Assembly (NCBI RefSeq): GCF_004122095.1
Contig: NZ_SAWZ01000001.1
Coordinates: forward strand, 1 to 64,000
Origin: Pseudoxanthomonas composti
GTDB lineage: Bacteria; Pseudomonadota; Gammaproteobacteria; Xanthomonadales; Xanthomonadaceae
Length of the DNA stretch: 64,000 bases
Direction: 5' to 3'
Part shown: piece after piece, positions 37,045 through 46,423 of the stretch
Position numbering within the stretch: the stretch's first letter is position 1
Layout of the letters: each line of letters starts with the position of its first letter
Translations under genes and position numbers: made by a program
The notes under the pieces: generated by a model
Told to the model about the DNA's origin: nothing
What the model saw: only the letters and a program-made list of their open reading frames with translations
Database searches by the model: none

Positions 37045-40000
37045 TCAGCCGCCCACCTTGAGGTAGCCGCCGGGCTCGGCCTCGTTCGGCACATACCAGC
37101 CGGGTCGGCCGTCGGGATCGAGGCCCAGCCTGGCCCCCGGCACCGGCGGGCGCTGCGCATCCATGTCCAGCCCGGGCATCGTCGGCCGGGCCACCACGCG
37201 CCGCGGCAGCAGGCCCGCGTCCTGCAGCTCCAGCACCGAAGCCTTCCAGGCATCGGCGATGGCGCGCATGTCCGCCTCGGTATGCGCGCTGGTGAAGAAG
37301 CACGGGAAATTGTCGAGGATATGGATGCCGCGGCTGCGCATCATCGCGAACAGCAGGTCCTGCAGCGGATGGTCTTCCTCGAAATACGTGCGCCACAGCG
37401 AGGCGAAGTGCCGCACCTGCAGCGGCGCGCCGACATCGCGGGCGAAGGCGTTGAGCTCCTCGGCCATGGTGGTGGTCAGCGCATTGATGCCGGCCTGCAG
37501 CTGCGGACCACTGGCGATCATGTGGTCCAGCGAGGCATTGGCCGCGGCCAGGGTCAGCGGATGGCGCACAAAGGTGCCGGCGAAATAGGTCACGCCCACC
37601 TCCGGCACCGAGTCGTCGCCGTACTGCCAGCGCCCGCCGTCCAGCGCATCCATGTAGTCGCGCTTGCCGGCGATCACGCCGATCGGGAAGCCGCCACCGA
37701 CCACCTTGCCGTAGGTCGCCAGGTCCGCCTGGATGCCGAACAGCGCCTGCGCCCCGCCCGGATGCGAGCGGAAGCCAGTGATCACCTCGTCGAAGATCAG
37801 CACCGTGCCGCTGGACTGGGTCAGCGTGCGCACCTGCTGCAGGAACTCCACGGGCTGGAAATCCGGCCGGCGGCTCTGCACCGGCTCGACCAGCACCGCG
37901 GCCAGCTCGTGCGCATGTTCGCGCAGGGTGCGCAGGGCGTCCTCGGTGCCGTAGTCCAGCACCAGCACCTGCTCGGCGGTATTGCGCAGGATGCCCGGCG
38001 CGGCCGGCACCGCCTTGCCCTTGGGCGTGGCGCGCACGATCACTTCGTCGTTGATGCCGTGGTAGGAGCCGGTGAACAGCGCGACCTTGCTGCGTCCGGT
38101 CACCGTGCGCGCGATGCGCAGCGCGCCCAGCACCGCCTCCGAGCCGGTATTGCACAGCGCCGCGCGGTCGTGACCGGTGAGCTGGCAGACCTTGCGCGAG
38201 ACCTCGCCCGCCAGCGGATGCTGCGGGCCGATCTCATAGCCCAGCTCCATTTGCCTGAGCACGGCCTGGGTGACGAACTCGGGCTGCCAACCGAACAGGC
38301 TGGCACCGAAGCCGTTGAGCGCATCGACGTACTCGTTGCCATCGATGTCCCACACGCGCGAGCCGCGCGAGCGCTCGATCACGATCTGGTAGACGATCTC
38401 CTTGGTCAGCGGACGGAAACCGGTGACCACGCGCGGGTCGGCCATGTGCGGACGATGCTCGCCGGTGTAGCGCTTGGAACCTGGCGTGCGCGCCTGGTAG
38501 CGCGCCATGAACGCATCCAGCGCGGCGCGCTGCTGCGTATCCAGCGCGATCCCGCCGGTGCTGTCGATGCGGGCAATGGCACCGAAGGCTTTCTTGACGT
38601 CGTAGCGCGCCGGGCCGGCTTCTTCATCGGTCGACGCCGGCGGCACGGGCGTTGCGCTGACCGCTGCCGGCCGCGGGGCCTGCAAAGGCGTCGGCGAGGG
38701 TTGCGGGGCAGGCATCGGCGTGCCCGACAGCAAGGCCAGCTGCTGGGACATCAGCTGCATCTGCTGCTGAATCAGCGCGCGCAGATCATCGCCCACCGGC
38801 AGCGAGCCGGCCTGCGGCAGCGCTACGGGCGCGGCCTGCACGGGCAGCACCGCCGCGGGCGCCGCCACCGCCGTCGGCGTCGCTTGCGCCACCTCGGCCG
38901 GCAGTTGCGCATCCAGCAGCGCGGCCAGCTTGGTGATGCTCGACTGCTCGGCCATCAGCTGACGGAAACCGATCCGCACGGCGAAGGTCTTCTGCAGCTG
39001 CAGGGCCACCTGGGTCAGCGTCAGGCTATCCAGCCCCAGCTCCATGAAATGGGTGTCGCCCTCCTCCACGCCGATCTCGAAACCGGCCACGTCCTCGAAC
39101 AGCTCGCGCAACTGGGCAGACAGCGCGGGAATGCGCGAGGCGGGGGACACGGCGGCGGGGGCAGAGGACATGAACGACTCCTGGGGGGGCGCGGCGGGCA
39201 CCGGGGCTTCCATGGGCCCGGCGGCAGGGGCTGCCTGGACGGCAGCGGGTGCTTCCACCCAATAACGTCGACGCTGGAAAGAATAGGTCGGCAGGCGCAG
39301 GCGAAGGCGCCGGGCGCGTCGGTCCAGGCGCGCCGGGTGCAGCGCGACCCCGGCGCACCACAGTTGGCCGAAGGCGCCGAGCACGGCGGTGCGTTCGTGG
39401 TCGGCCGCATCGCTCAGGGAGGCGATCGCGCTGGCGCCGCTGGCGCGCACCGCCGGGTGCTGGCGCGCCAGCGCGCACAGCGTGCCGCGCGGGCCGATCT
39501 CCAGCAGCAGCGCCTGCGGGGACTCGGCCAGGGTGGACAGGGCCGAGGCGAAGCGGACAGGCTCGCGCAGGTGCCGTGCCCAGTAATCGGCGGACACCGC
39601 GGTCTGGGCATCCAGCCACTGGCCGGTGGCGCTGGAGACGATGGGCAACGTGGGCGCCTGGCGGGCGACGGCCTCCAGGGCGACGCGGAACGGCGCCACG
39701 ACCGGGTCCATCATCGCCGAATGGAACGCGTGCGAGGTCCGCAGCGGACGGCACGCCACGCCCTGCTCGGTCAGCTGCGCCTGCAGGGCATCCACCTGCG
39801 GCTGCGGCCCGGCCACCACGCAGGCTCCCGGCGCGTTCTCCGCAGCCAGGCACAGGTCTTGGCTGAGCAAAGGCAACAGCCGCTCGGCGTCCATGCGCAC
39901 CGACAACATGCTGCCGGCTGGCTGCGCCTGCATCAGGCGCCCCCGCAAGGCCACCAGTCGCATCGCGTCTTCCAGGGCGAACACCCCGGCCAGGGTGGCC

Positions 40001-43000
40001 GCGACGAACTCGCCCACACTGTGTCCCACCATTGCCGTGGGCTGCAGGCCCTGCGCCATCCACCAGCGCGCCAGCGCGTACTCCAGCGCGAAGATCGCCG
40101 GCTGCATCACCGCCGTGGGAACCAGCGCCTGGGCGTCCTCGCCGAAGGCCAGCGTGCGCAGATCGGCCCCCAGTTCGGCTTCCGCCGCCCGGGCGCAGGC
40201 ATCGAAGGCCTCGCGGAACGCCGGCTCGGCCGCATACAGCGCCCGGCCCATGCCGGCGTACTGCGCCCCCTGGCCCGGGAACATGAACACCAGCGGCCGG
40301 CGCGCCGCATCGTCGGCAGTGCCGGCGGCCTTGCTGACGCGCAGGGCCTGGACCGCGCCCGCCGCGTCCTGCGCCGCCACCGCCAGCCGATACGGAAAGG
40401 CACGACGGCCATCGGCCAGCGTCCACGCCACGTCGGCCAGGTTGAGACCCGGCTGGCGCTCCAGGGCATCGGCCAGCGCCGCAGCCATCTGCTCCAGGGC
40501 CGCCGGCGCGCGCGCGGACAGCACCAGCAGCTGCGGCCCATCGGCCGGGTCCGAAGCGACCTGCTCGGGGGCCTGTTCGATCACCACGTGCGCGTTGGTG
40601 CCGCCGACGCCGAAGGAGCTGACACCGGCCCGGCGCGGCGCGCCATCGGCCTGCGGCCAGGCCTCGGTGCCGGCGCTGACGGTGAACGGCGTGCGCGCAA
40701 AATCGATGGCCGCACTCGGCGCGCGGTAATGCGCCGTACCCGGGAGGCGGCCTTCGGCCACCGACAGGGTGGCCTTGATCAACCCGGCCGCGCCCGCGGC
40801 CATCAGGGTATGGCCGATGTTGCTCTTGACCGAGCCGACCCGGCAGAAGCCCAGATCGGAGGTGCTGGCGGCAAAGGCGCGGGCCAGGCCCTCGATCTCG
40901 ATGGGATCGCCCATCGGCGTGGCCGTGCCATGCGCTTCGACATAGCCGATCTCGCGCGCCTGCACCTGGGCATCGGCGTGCGCCATGGCGATCACCGCCG
41001 CCTGGCCCTCGCTGCTGGGCGCGGTAAAGCTGGCCTTGCCGGCGCCATCGTTGTTCAAGCCGGTGCCACGGATCACCGCCTGGATCGGGTCGCCATCGGC
41101 CAGCGCATCGGCCAGCCGCTTGAGCACCAGCACCGCGGCGCCATCGCTGAACACCGTGCCGCCGGCCGAGGCATCGAAGCTGCGCGTATGGCCATCGGGC
41201 GAGAGCATCGCGTCGGGCTGGTAGAGGTGGCCGCTGTTGACCGGACAGGTGATGGCCACGCCACCGGCCAAGGCCATGTCGCAGCGCCCTGCGCGCAGGC
41301 TGTCCACCGCCTGGCACACGGCCACCAGCGAGGTCGAGCACGCGGTCTGCACCGTGATCGCCGGGCCGGTGAGGTCCAGGCGATGGGCCACGCGCACGGC
41401 CAGGTAATCCTTTTCGTTGCCCAGCATCACCTGGAAGGCGCCCGCGCGCTCGACCTTGTCCGGGTGCGCCAGCACGTTGTGCTGGTAGTAGCTGGCGTTG
41501 TACATGCCGGCGAACACGCCTACCGGCCCCAGCTCGGGCCCTGGCGCATGGCCGGCGCGCTCGATCGCCTCCCAGCACAGTTCCAGGAAGATCCGCTGCT
41601 GCGGGTCCATCAGTTCCGCTTCGCGCGGCGAGATGCCGAAGAAGCCGGCATCGAACAGGTCATGGCCCTCCAGCACGCCCCGCGCCGGAACGTAGGCCGG
41701 GTCATCGCGCAGTGCCGGGGCGATGCTGGGATCGAGCTGGCCAGGCGTGAAGCGCGTAATCGAATCCACGCCCTCGCACAGGTTCCGCCAGAACGTCTCC
41801 ACGTCCTGCGCGCCCGGCACGCGCGCGGCCATGCCCACGATGGCGATCGGCTCGCGCAGGTTGCGCGCCTGCGTCCTGGGCAGGCGGCGGCCGGGGATGG
41901 CCGTGGCCGACCCGTCCAGCTCGACAGCCAAGCCTGCCGGCGTGGGCGAACGGAAGATTGCCGTGGGCGGCAGCGGCCCCAGCCCGGCGGCCTGGATCCG
42001 CTGCAGCAGGCGCATGGCCAGCAGCGAACTGCCGCCCAGCTCGAAGAAGCCATCGTCGCGGCCCAGCCCGTCCAGGCCGAGGACCTCGCCGAACAGCGCG
42101 CACAGCGTGGCTTCCCGCGCATCGCGCGGCGCCGCGTACGGCCCGGCCCAGTCGGGACGGTCACGCGCCGGCGCCGGCAGCGCACTGCGCTCCAGCTTGC
42201 CGTTGGGCGATGTCGGCAGCGCCTGCAGGCGCACGAACGCCGACGGCAGCATGTAGTCCGGCAGCTGCTGGGCCAGCGCGCCGCGCAGTGCATCGACCAC
42301 GCCCTGGGCGCCATCGGCCACCACGTAGGCCACCAGGCGTCGCAGCCCCGGTACGTCCTCGCGCGCGACCACTGCGGCCTGGCGCACGCCCGGCAGGCCC
42401 AGCAGGCAGGCTTCCACCTCGCCCGGCTCGACCCGGTGTCCACGGATCTTGACCTGGAAGTCGGCACGGCCCAGGCACTCCAGCGTGCCATCGGCCTGCC
42501 AGCGCCCCAGGTCGCCGCTGCGATACATGCGCGCACCGGGAGCGTTGGAGAACGGATCGGGCACGAAGCGCTCGCCGGTCAGGTCATCGCGGCCCAGATA
42601 ACCATCGGCCAGCACCGGACCGGCCAGGAACAGCTCGCCGGCCACGCCGTTGGGCACGTGCCGGCCCTGCCGATCCAGCACGTAGACGCGGGCGCGCTGG
42701 ATCGGCGTGCCGATCGCCGGCAGCATCGGCCACAGCGCCGCATCCGGCGCCAGCGTCAGCGCGGTGATGACGTGGGTCTCGGTGGGCCCGTAGTGGTTGT
42801 GCAGTCGCGCGCCGGTGGCCTGGAACAAGCGCCGGATGCGCGGCTCGATCCGAAGCGCCTCGCCCGCGGTGATCACCTGCTTCAGGGCCAGCGCGGGGAG
42901 CGTGTCCACTGCCGCGGCCTCGTAACCTTCGGCCAGCATCTGCAACGCGAAGTACGGCAGGAAGATGCGCTCGATGCGATGGTCAGCCAGGAACGCCAGC

Positions 43001-44322
43001 AACCGCGCACCGCTCAGCCGCGCGTCCTCATCCGGCAGATGCAGCTCACCGCCGCCGCACAGCGTGGTGAAGATCTCCTGGAAGGCCACGTCGAACCCCA
43101 GGGCCGCGAACTGCAGGGTCCGCTGCGACACGTCCAGCCCCGGCTGCCGTTGCTGCCAGTGGATCAGGTTGATCAGCGGGCCATGCGGCATGGCCACGCC
43201 CTTCGGGCGCCCGGTGGAGCCGGAGGTGTAGAGCACGTAGGCCAGCGAGGCCGGCGACGGCTGCGGCAACGCGACTTCGGCCGCCTCCGCCTGCATCAGG
43301 CGGTCCAGTGTGAGCACCGTGCTCTGCACGCCCGCACGCTCAAGCAGCGGTGCGATGTCCTGGAGGCGATCGGCCAGCACCACGCGCGGCGCGCTGTCGA
43401 TCAGCGCGGTCATCCGCCGCTCCTGCGGATAGTCCGGATCCTGCGGCACATAGGCCGCGCCAGCCTTCAGCACCGCCAGCACGGCCACCACCATCTCGAT
43501 GCTGCGGCCGGCATGGATGACCACGCGATCGCCGGGCTGCACGCCCTGCGCCACCAGCATCGACGCGGCGGCCTGCGCATGGCGCTGAAGGCCGGCGTAG
43601 TGCAGCTGGCGCGCGCCATGCACCAGCGCCACGGCCTGCGGCGTCCGCCGCGCCTGGGCCTCGAACAGCGCCGGAACGCTGTCCGCTTCCAGCGCCGGCA
43701 CCGGGCCCGCACGGTGCATGGCTTCGATCAACGCACGCTGCTCGTCCTCGTCCAGCAGACCGACCTCGTCCCAGGGCTGCCCAGGCTGCGCGAGCGAGGA
43801 CGCCAGCTGGAGTTCCCACCACCGCAGCAGACGCTCGGCTGTGGCGGCTTCGTAGTACGCCGCGTCGTACCACAGCGTCGCACCGATGCCGCCTGCGCCG
43901 GCGTCCTGCACGCACAACGCAAGCTCACAGCCGGGTAATACGTCCTCTCGCCTTGTCCACGTGAACCCGGCGCCCGCCGGCGCCAACGCGCTGCCATCGT
44001 CGAACAGCGCAAGCTCGGCGCCCAGCGCCTGGTGCGACACGCCCTCGGGCAGTGCCTGCCGCAGCTGCGCGCCCTGCGACATGCCCCACAGGGCGACCGA
44101 CATCGAGGCCTGATGGCCCAAGCGTCCGAGCAGGGCCGCCCAGGCTGTCGCCCCGGACATGGCCAGATCCATGCCCGGGCTCGCCGGCATCGCAGACACC
44201 TGCCGGCTGACGCTTCTACGCTCGCCGCGATCCCCCTCCGGACCGGCAACCGCTGCGCGGTCTCTTGGTAGGTGACGGAACGATGGGCCCATGCCCAATC
44301 GCCCCGCATCTCCTGTCATCAT
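37045..44322 (-). CDS. Hybrid NRPS-PKS loading/extension protein, A-PCP-KS-AT-ACP-aminotransferase
   Basis: A 2425-residue protein. Domains by approximate residue: truncated C remnant 50-215; A 215-700 (YTSGSTGRPKG near 364, NHYGPTETHV); PCP (GGSSLLAM near 765); KS 820-1250 (Cys in TACSTS near 994, HGTATPMGDP, SNIGH); AT 1350-1650 (GHSVGE near 1434; HAFHS predicts malonyl-CoA); ACP (LGLDSLT near 1765); Pro/Ala linker; class III PLP aminotransferase 1970-2390 (Lys in TYGKVVGGG near 2205). My pocket reading of A is D-V-Q-I-I-A-H-V-I-K, closest to published proline codes. With no KR, the aminotransferase should convert the beta-ketoacyl intermediate to a beta-amine. The MycA-type architecture is similar but there begins with a fatty acyl ligase. 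I chose the ATG at 44322 with GGAG 11 nt upstream. Confidence 0.9.
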   Translation of the reverse strand: MMTGDAGRLGMGPSFRHLPRDRAAVAGPEGDRGERRSVSRQVSAMPASPGMDLAMSGATAWAALLGRLGHQASMSVALWGMSQGAQLRQALPEGVSHQALGAELALFDDGSALAPAGAGFTWTRREDVLPGCELALCVQDAGAGGIGATLWYDAAYYEAATAERLLRWWELQLASSLAQPGQPWDEVGLLDEDEQRALIEAMHRAGPVPALEADSVPALFEAQARRTPQAVALVHGARQLHYAGLQRHAQAAASMLVAQGVQPGDRVVIHAGRSIEMVVAVLAVLKAGAAYVPQDPDYPQERRMTALIDSAPRVVLADRLQDIAPLLERAGVQSTVLTLDRLMQAEAAEVALPQPSPASLAYVLYTSGSTGRPKGVAMPHGPLINLIHWQQRQPGLDVSQRTLQFAALGFDVAFQEIFTTLCGGGELHLPDEDARLSGARLLAFLADHRIERIFLPYFALQMLAEGYEAAAVDTLPALALKQVITAGEALRIEPRIRRLFQATGARLHNHYGPTETHVITALTLAPDAALWPMLPAIGTPIQRARVYVLDRQGRHVPNGVAGELFLAGPVLADGYLGRDDLTGERFVPDPFSNAPGARMYRSGDLGRWQADGTLECLGRADFQVKIRGHRVEPGEVEACLLGLPGVRQAAVVAREDVPGLRRLVAYVVADGAQGVVDALRGALAQQLPDYMLPSAFVRLQALPTSPNGKLERSALPAPARDRPDWAGPYAAPRDAREATLCALFGEVLGLDGLGRDDGFFELGGSSLLAMRLLQRIQAAGLGPLPPTAIFRSPTPAGLAVELDGSATAIPGRRLPRTQARNLREPIAIVGMAARVPGAQDVETFWRNLCEGVDSITRFTPGQLDPSIAPALRDDPAYVPARGVLEGHDLFDAGFFGISPREAELMDPQQRIFLELCWEAIERAGHAPGPELGPVGVFAGMYNASYYQHNVLAHPDKVERAGAFQVMLGNEKDYLAVRVAHRLDLTGPAITVQTACSTSLVAVCQAVDSLRAGRCDMALAGGVAITCPVNSGHLYQPDAMLSPDGHTRSFDASAGGTVFSDGAAVLVLKRLADALADGDPIQAVIRGTGLNNDGAGKASFTAPSSEGQAAVIAMAHADAQVQAREIGYVEAHGTATPMGDPIEIEGLARAFAASTSDLGFCRVGSVKSNIGHTLMAAGAAGLIKATLSVAEGRLPGTAHYRAPSAAIDFARTPFTVSAGTEAWPQADGAPRRAGVSSFGVGGTNAHVVIEQAPEQVASDPADGPQLLVLSARAPAALEQMAAALADALERQPGLNLADVAWTLADGRRAFPYRLAVAAQDAAGAVQALRVSKAAGTADDAARRPLVFMFPGQGAQYAGMGRALYAAEPAFREAFDACARAAEAELGADLRTLAFGEDAQALVPTAVMQPAIFALEYALARWWMAQGLQPTAMVGHSVGEFVAATLAGVFALEDAMRLVALRGRLMQAQPAGSMLSVRMDAERLLPLLSQDLCLAAENAPGACVVAGPQPQVDALQAQLTEQGVACRPLRTSHAFHSAMMDPVVAPFRVALEAVARQAPTLPIVSSATGQWLDAQTAVSADYWARHLREPVRFASALSTLAESPQALLLEIGPRGTLCALARQHPAVRASGASAIASLSDAADHERTAVLGAFGQLWCAGVALHPARLDRRARRLRLRLPTYSFQRRRYWVEAPAAVQAAPAAGPMEAPVPAAPPQESFMSSAPAAVSPASRIPALSAQLRELFEDVAGFEIGVEEGDTHFMELGLDSLTLTQVALQLQKTFAVRIGFRQLMAEQSSITKLAALLDAQLPAEVAQATPTAVAAPAAVLPVQAAPVALPQAGSLPVGDDLRALIQQQMQLMSQQLALLSGTPMPAPQPSPTPLQAPRPAAVSATPVPPASTDEEAGPARYDVKKAFGAIARIDSTGGIALDTQQRAALDAFMARYQARTPGSKRYTGEHRPHMADPRVVTGFRPLTKEIVYQIVIERSRGSRVWDIDGNEYVDALNGFGASLFGWQPEFVTQAVLRQMELGYEIGPQHPLAGEVSRKVCQLTGHDRAALCNTGSEAVLGALRIARTVTGRSKVALFTGSYHGINDEVIVRATPKGKAVPAAPGILRNTAEQVLVLDYGTEDALRTLREHAHELAAVLVEPVQSRRPDFQPVEFLQQVRTLTQSSGTVLIFDEVITGFRSHPGGAQALFGIQADLATYGKVVGGGFPIGVIAGKRDYMDALDGGRWQYGDDSVPEVGVTYFAGTFVRHPLTLAAANASLDHMIASGPQLQAGINALTTTMAEELNAFARDVGAPLQVRHFASLWRTYFEEDHPLQDLLFAMMRSRGIHILDNFPCFFTSAHTEADMRAIADAWKASVLELQDAGLLPRRVVARPTMPGLDMDAQRPPVPGARLGLDPDGRPGWYVPNEAEPGGYLKVGG
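43718..44175 (-). other. Truncated condensation domain remnant at the N-terminus of the hybrid protein
   Basis: About 150 residues before the A domain match only the C-terminal lobe end of a condensation domain (WYDAAYYEAATAERLLRWW..., then VGLLDEDEQRALI). The catalytic HHxxxDG half is absent. This supports a starter module that cannot accept an upstream acyl chain. Confidence 0.65.
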
Positions 44323-44441
44323 CTCGGACGCTCCGAATGTCCTATGTTGCGTCTTGCCCCCGTCCAAGGGAACGCACGACACATCACCAGACGGACACGC
44401 ATCGCAAAATAGCAGGTGCGCCGTGAACGGGCCCAAGTCTG

Positions 44442-44876
44442 ATGGGGAATGTTTTGAAGCTGGATTTCTCGCAGTTGTACGCACAACTCGATATCGAGCC
44501 AGGCTGCAGCCTGGACGAGTTCCGCCGCGCCTACCGGCGCCGGATCGGCACGCTGCATCCTGATCGCAGCACGTTGCCGGAAGAAGCCGATCTGGCTTCG
44601 GAGCTGAACATGCTCTACGAGCATGCCATCGACTTCCACAAGCGCTTCGGCCGCCTGCCGGGGGCGGCGCCTTCGCCCGCGCCCGCTGTGGCCGATGGCC
44701 CGGCCTTGCCGTTGCAGCGCGTGGCGCCCATGGAGTCCGTGCGCGCCGCGCCGGTGCCCGCGCTGCCCGAGCCGCAGCCGCCCTCGCGCTACCGCCGGAC
44801 GCTGTGGCTGCTGATCGTCCTGGCCATCATCGGCAGCATCCTGTGGGACAGCTTCGCCTGGCGCCTGGGCTTGTGA
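44442..44876 (+). CDS. J-domain protein with C-terminal membrane anchor
   Basis: A 144-residue protein. An N-terminal J-like domain (about 6-70) carries the H-P-D tripeptide at 39-41 between two helices. A Pro/Ala-rich linker follows, then one hydrophobic helix (about 120-135) near the C-terminus, a tail-anchored topology. It would recruit DnaK to the inner membrane. It is divergent from the hybrid NRPS-PKS gene with 119 bp between starts and convergent with the glycosyltransferase gene. Whether it assists assembly of the megasynthases is inference. Confidence 0.75.
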   Translation: MGNVLKLDFSQLYAQLDIEPGCSLDEFRRAYRRRIGTLHPDRSTLPEEADLASELNMLYEHAIDFHKRFGRLPGAAPSPAPAVADGPALPLQRVAPMESVRAAPVPALPEPQPPSRYRRTLWLLIVLAIIGSILWDSFAWRLGL

Positions 44877-44908
44877 AGCACCCTAGCGCGTTTGCGCAGC
44901 CGCGGCGC

Positions 44909-46303
44909 TCAACGCGCGCCACGGCCGAACATCACCACTTCCACCGTCTGCAGCAGGATCATCAGGTCGAACACCAGACCGTGGTTCTTGACGTAGAACA
45001 GGTCGAACTTCAGCTTCTCCTCGGCGTCCTTGACCGAGGCGCCGTACGGGTAGCGTAGCTGCGCCCACCCGGTCAGGCCGGGCTTCACGCAGTGGCGCAC
45101 ACCGTAGTAGCGGATCTCGTGGTTGAGCATGTCCACGAACTGCGGACGCTCCGGGCGCGGCCCGACGAAGCTCATGTGACCGCGCAGCACCGCGAACAGC
45201 TGCGGCAGCTCGTCCAGGCGGGTCAGGCGGATGAACTTGCCGACCCGGGTCACCCGGTCGTCGCCGCGGCTGGCCCAGCGCGCCTTGCCATCGCCTTCGG
45301 CATCCACCCGCATGCTGCGGAACTTGGTGAGCTTGAAATGGCGGCCGCCCTCGCCCACGCGCTCCTGGCTGTAGAGCACCGGGCCACCGGACTCGAGCCA
45401 GACCGCCGCGGCGACCAGCAACATGAAGGGCCAGGCGACCAGCAGCAGCAGGAACGCGGCGGCCAGGTCGAAACAGCGCTTGCTCAGGCGACGCGGCGTG
45501 GAGTAGTCGAAGCCGCCGGAAAAGACCAGCCACGACGGGTCGGCGACGTTGAGCTGCACCATCCCCGCCTCGCGCTCGAAGAAGGTGGACAGGTCGATGA
45601 TGGAGATCCCGCGCTGCACGCACTCCAGCATCTGCTCCATCGGCAGGCCGCCGCGGCGCTCGTCCGGCGCGATCAGGATCTCGTCGATCTGCAGCCGGGT
45701 GGCCAGCTCGCCCAACGGCAGCTTGCCCTCCACCAGCAGCGAGCGGTCGACTTCCACCACCTGCCCCTCCACCGGCACGAAGCCGACGATGACGAAGGTG
45801 GCGCGGTCGCTGCGCCGACGCAGGCGGGTATTGAGCAGGTTGGCGTTGGTTCCGGCGCCCACCACCAGAATGCGCTGGCGCAAGGACTCGACCCGGATCA
45901 CGTGCAGGACCAGCAGGCGCAGCAGGGTGATGCCGATGAAGGCCAGCACCAGCGCCATCACCATCACGCCGCGTCCGATATAGACCACCGGGATCAGGTA
46001 ATAGGCCACGGCCAGCGCCACACCGCCGAAGCCGAAGGACAGCGTCAGCCGCAGCAGCAGGTCGTTGATGCTGTGGCGCACATGCGACTGGTACAGCCCC
46101 AGCGCCGCCATCGCACCGGTCACGGCCAGCGACAGCATCAGCGCACGCAGGGGCGCCAGTTCGAAGAAGGCGCGATGCGTCTGCTCATCGTCGTGGAAAC
46201 GGACCCAGGCCGCGACGATCACCGACGTGGTCAGCACAAGCATTTCCGCCAGCCACAGCACGCGCATGGCGCGCGTCTTGCGGCTGTATTGCATCATGTT
46301 CAT
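44909..46303 (-). CDS. Undecaprenyl-phosphate sugar phosphotransferase (TIGR03013/XrtA-type)
   Basis: A 464-residue membrane protein. It has four to five N-terminal helices, a nucleotide-binding-like region (ILVVGAGTNANLLNTRLR near 145) and a further helix. The C-terminal bacterial sugar transferase domain includes KRCFDLAAAFLLLL, SGGPVLYSQERVG, LDELPQLFAVLRGHMSFVGPRPERP and KPGLTGWAQLRY. Such enzymes start exopolysaccharide or glycolipid synthesis by moving a sugar-1-phosphate to undecaprenyl phosphate. No exosortase or polymerase is nearby. It sits 120 bp after the phosphopantetheinyl transferase on the same strand. With the flippase at 20177 it hints at a lipid-linked glycosylated product or a separate polysaccharide. 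Confidence 0.85.
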   Translation of the reverse strand: MNMMQYSRKTRAMRVLWLAEMLVLTTSVIVAAWVRFHDDEQTHRAFFELAPLRALMLSLAVTGAMAALGLYQSHVRHSINDLLLRLTLSFGFGGVALAVAYYLIPVVYIGRGVMVMALVLAFIGITLLRLLVLHVIRVESLRQRILVVGAGTNANLLNTRLRRRSDRATFVIVGFVPVEGQVVEVDRSLLVEGKLPLGELATRLQIDEILIAPDERRGGLPMEQMLECVQRGISIIDLSTFFEREAGMVQLNVADPSWLVFSGGFDYSTPRRLSKRCFDLAAAFLLLLVAWPFMLLVAAAVWLESGGPVLYSQERVGEGGRHFKLTKFRSMRVDAEGDGKARWASRGDDRVTRVGKFIRLTRLDELPQLFAVLRGHMSFVGPRPERPQFVDMLNHEIRYYGVRHCVKPGLTGWAQLRYPYGASVKDAEEKLKFDLFYVKNHGLVFDLMILLQTVEVVMFGRGAR

Positions 46304-46423
46304 TCAGCCTTCCCACCAGTCTGGATGCTGCCAAAGGACCTCGGCAGCCCGCGCATGGAGCGCGATGTGCAGGTCAGAACGCGGACCTGCCAGCGGACCG
46401 GCCACGCGCTGCGCGCAACCGGC

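Noticed and set aside
37023-37253. N-terminal extension of the large NRPS into the upstream gene
   Set aside because: The first 77 codons of that frame overlap the end of the aminotransferase gene and are not protein-like; the C domain begins after the ATG at 37022.
37021-43938. A 2305-codon open frame on the plus strand opposite the hybrid NRPS-PKS gene
   Set aside because: It mirrors the third-position GC bias of the real gene. Its product is Arg/His/Gln-rich without domains, while the opposite strand encodes a complete set of catalytic motifs.
44323-44484. Upstream ATG for the hybrid NRPS-PKS gene
   Set aside because: It would overlap the start of the divergent J-domain gene and adds no recognisable sequence.
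44909-46303. PEP-CTERM/exosortase system
   Set aside because: The sugar transferase is of the type found in such systems, but no exosortase, PEP-CTERM protein or polysaccharide cluster is visible.
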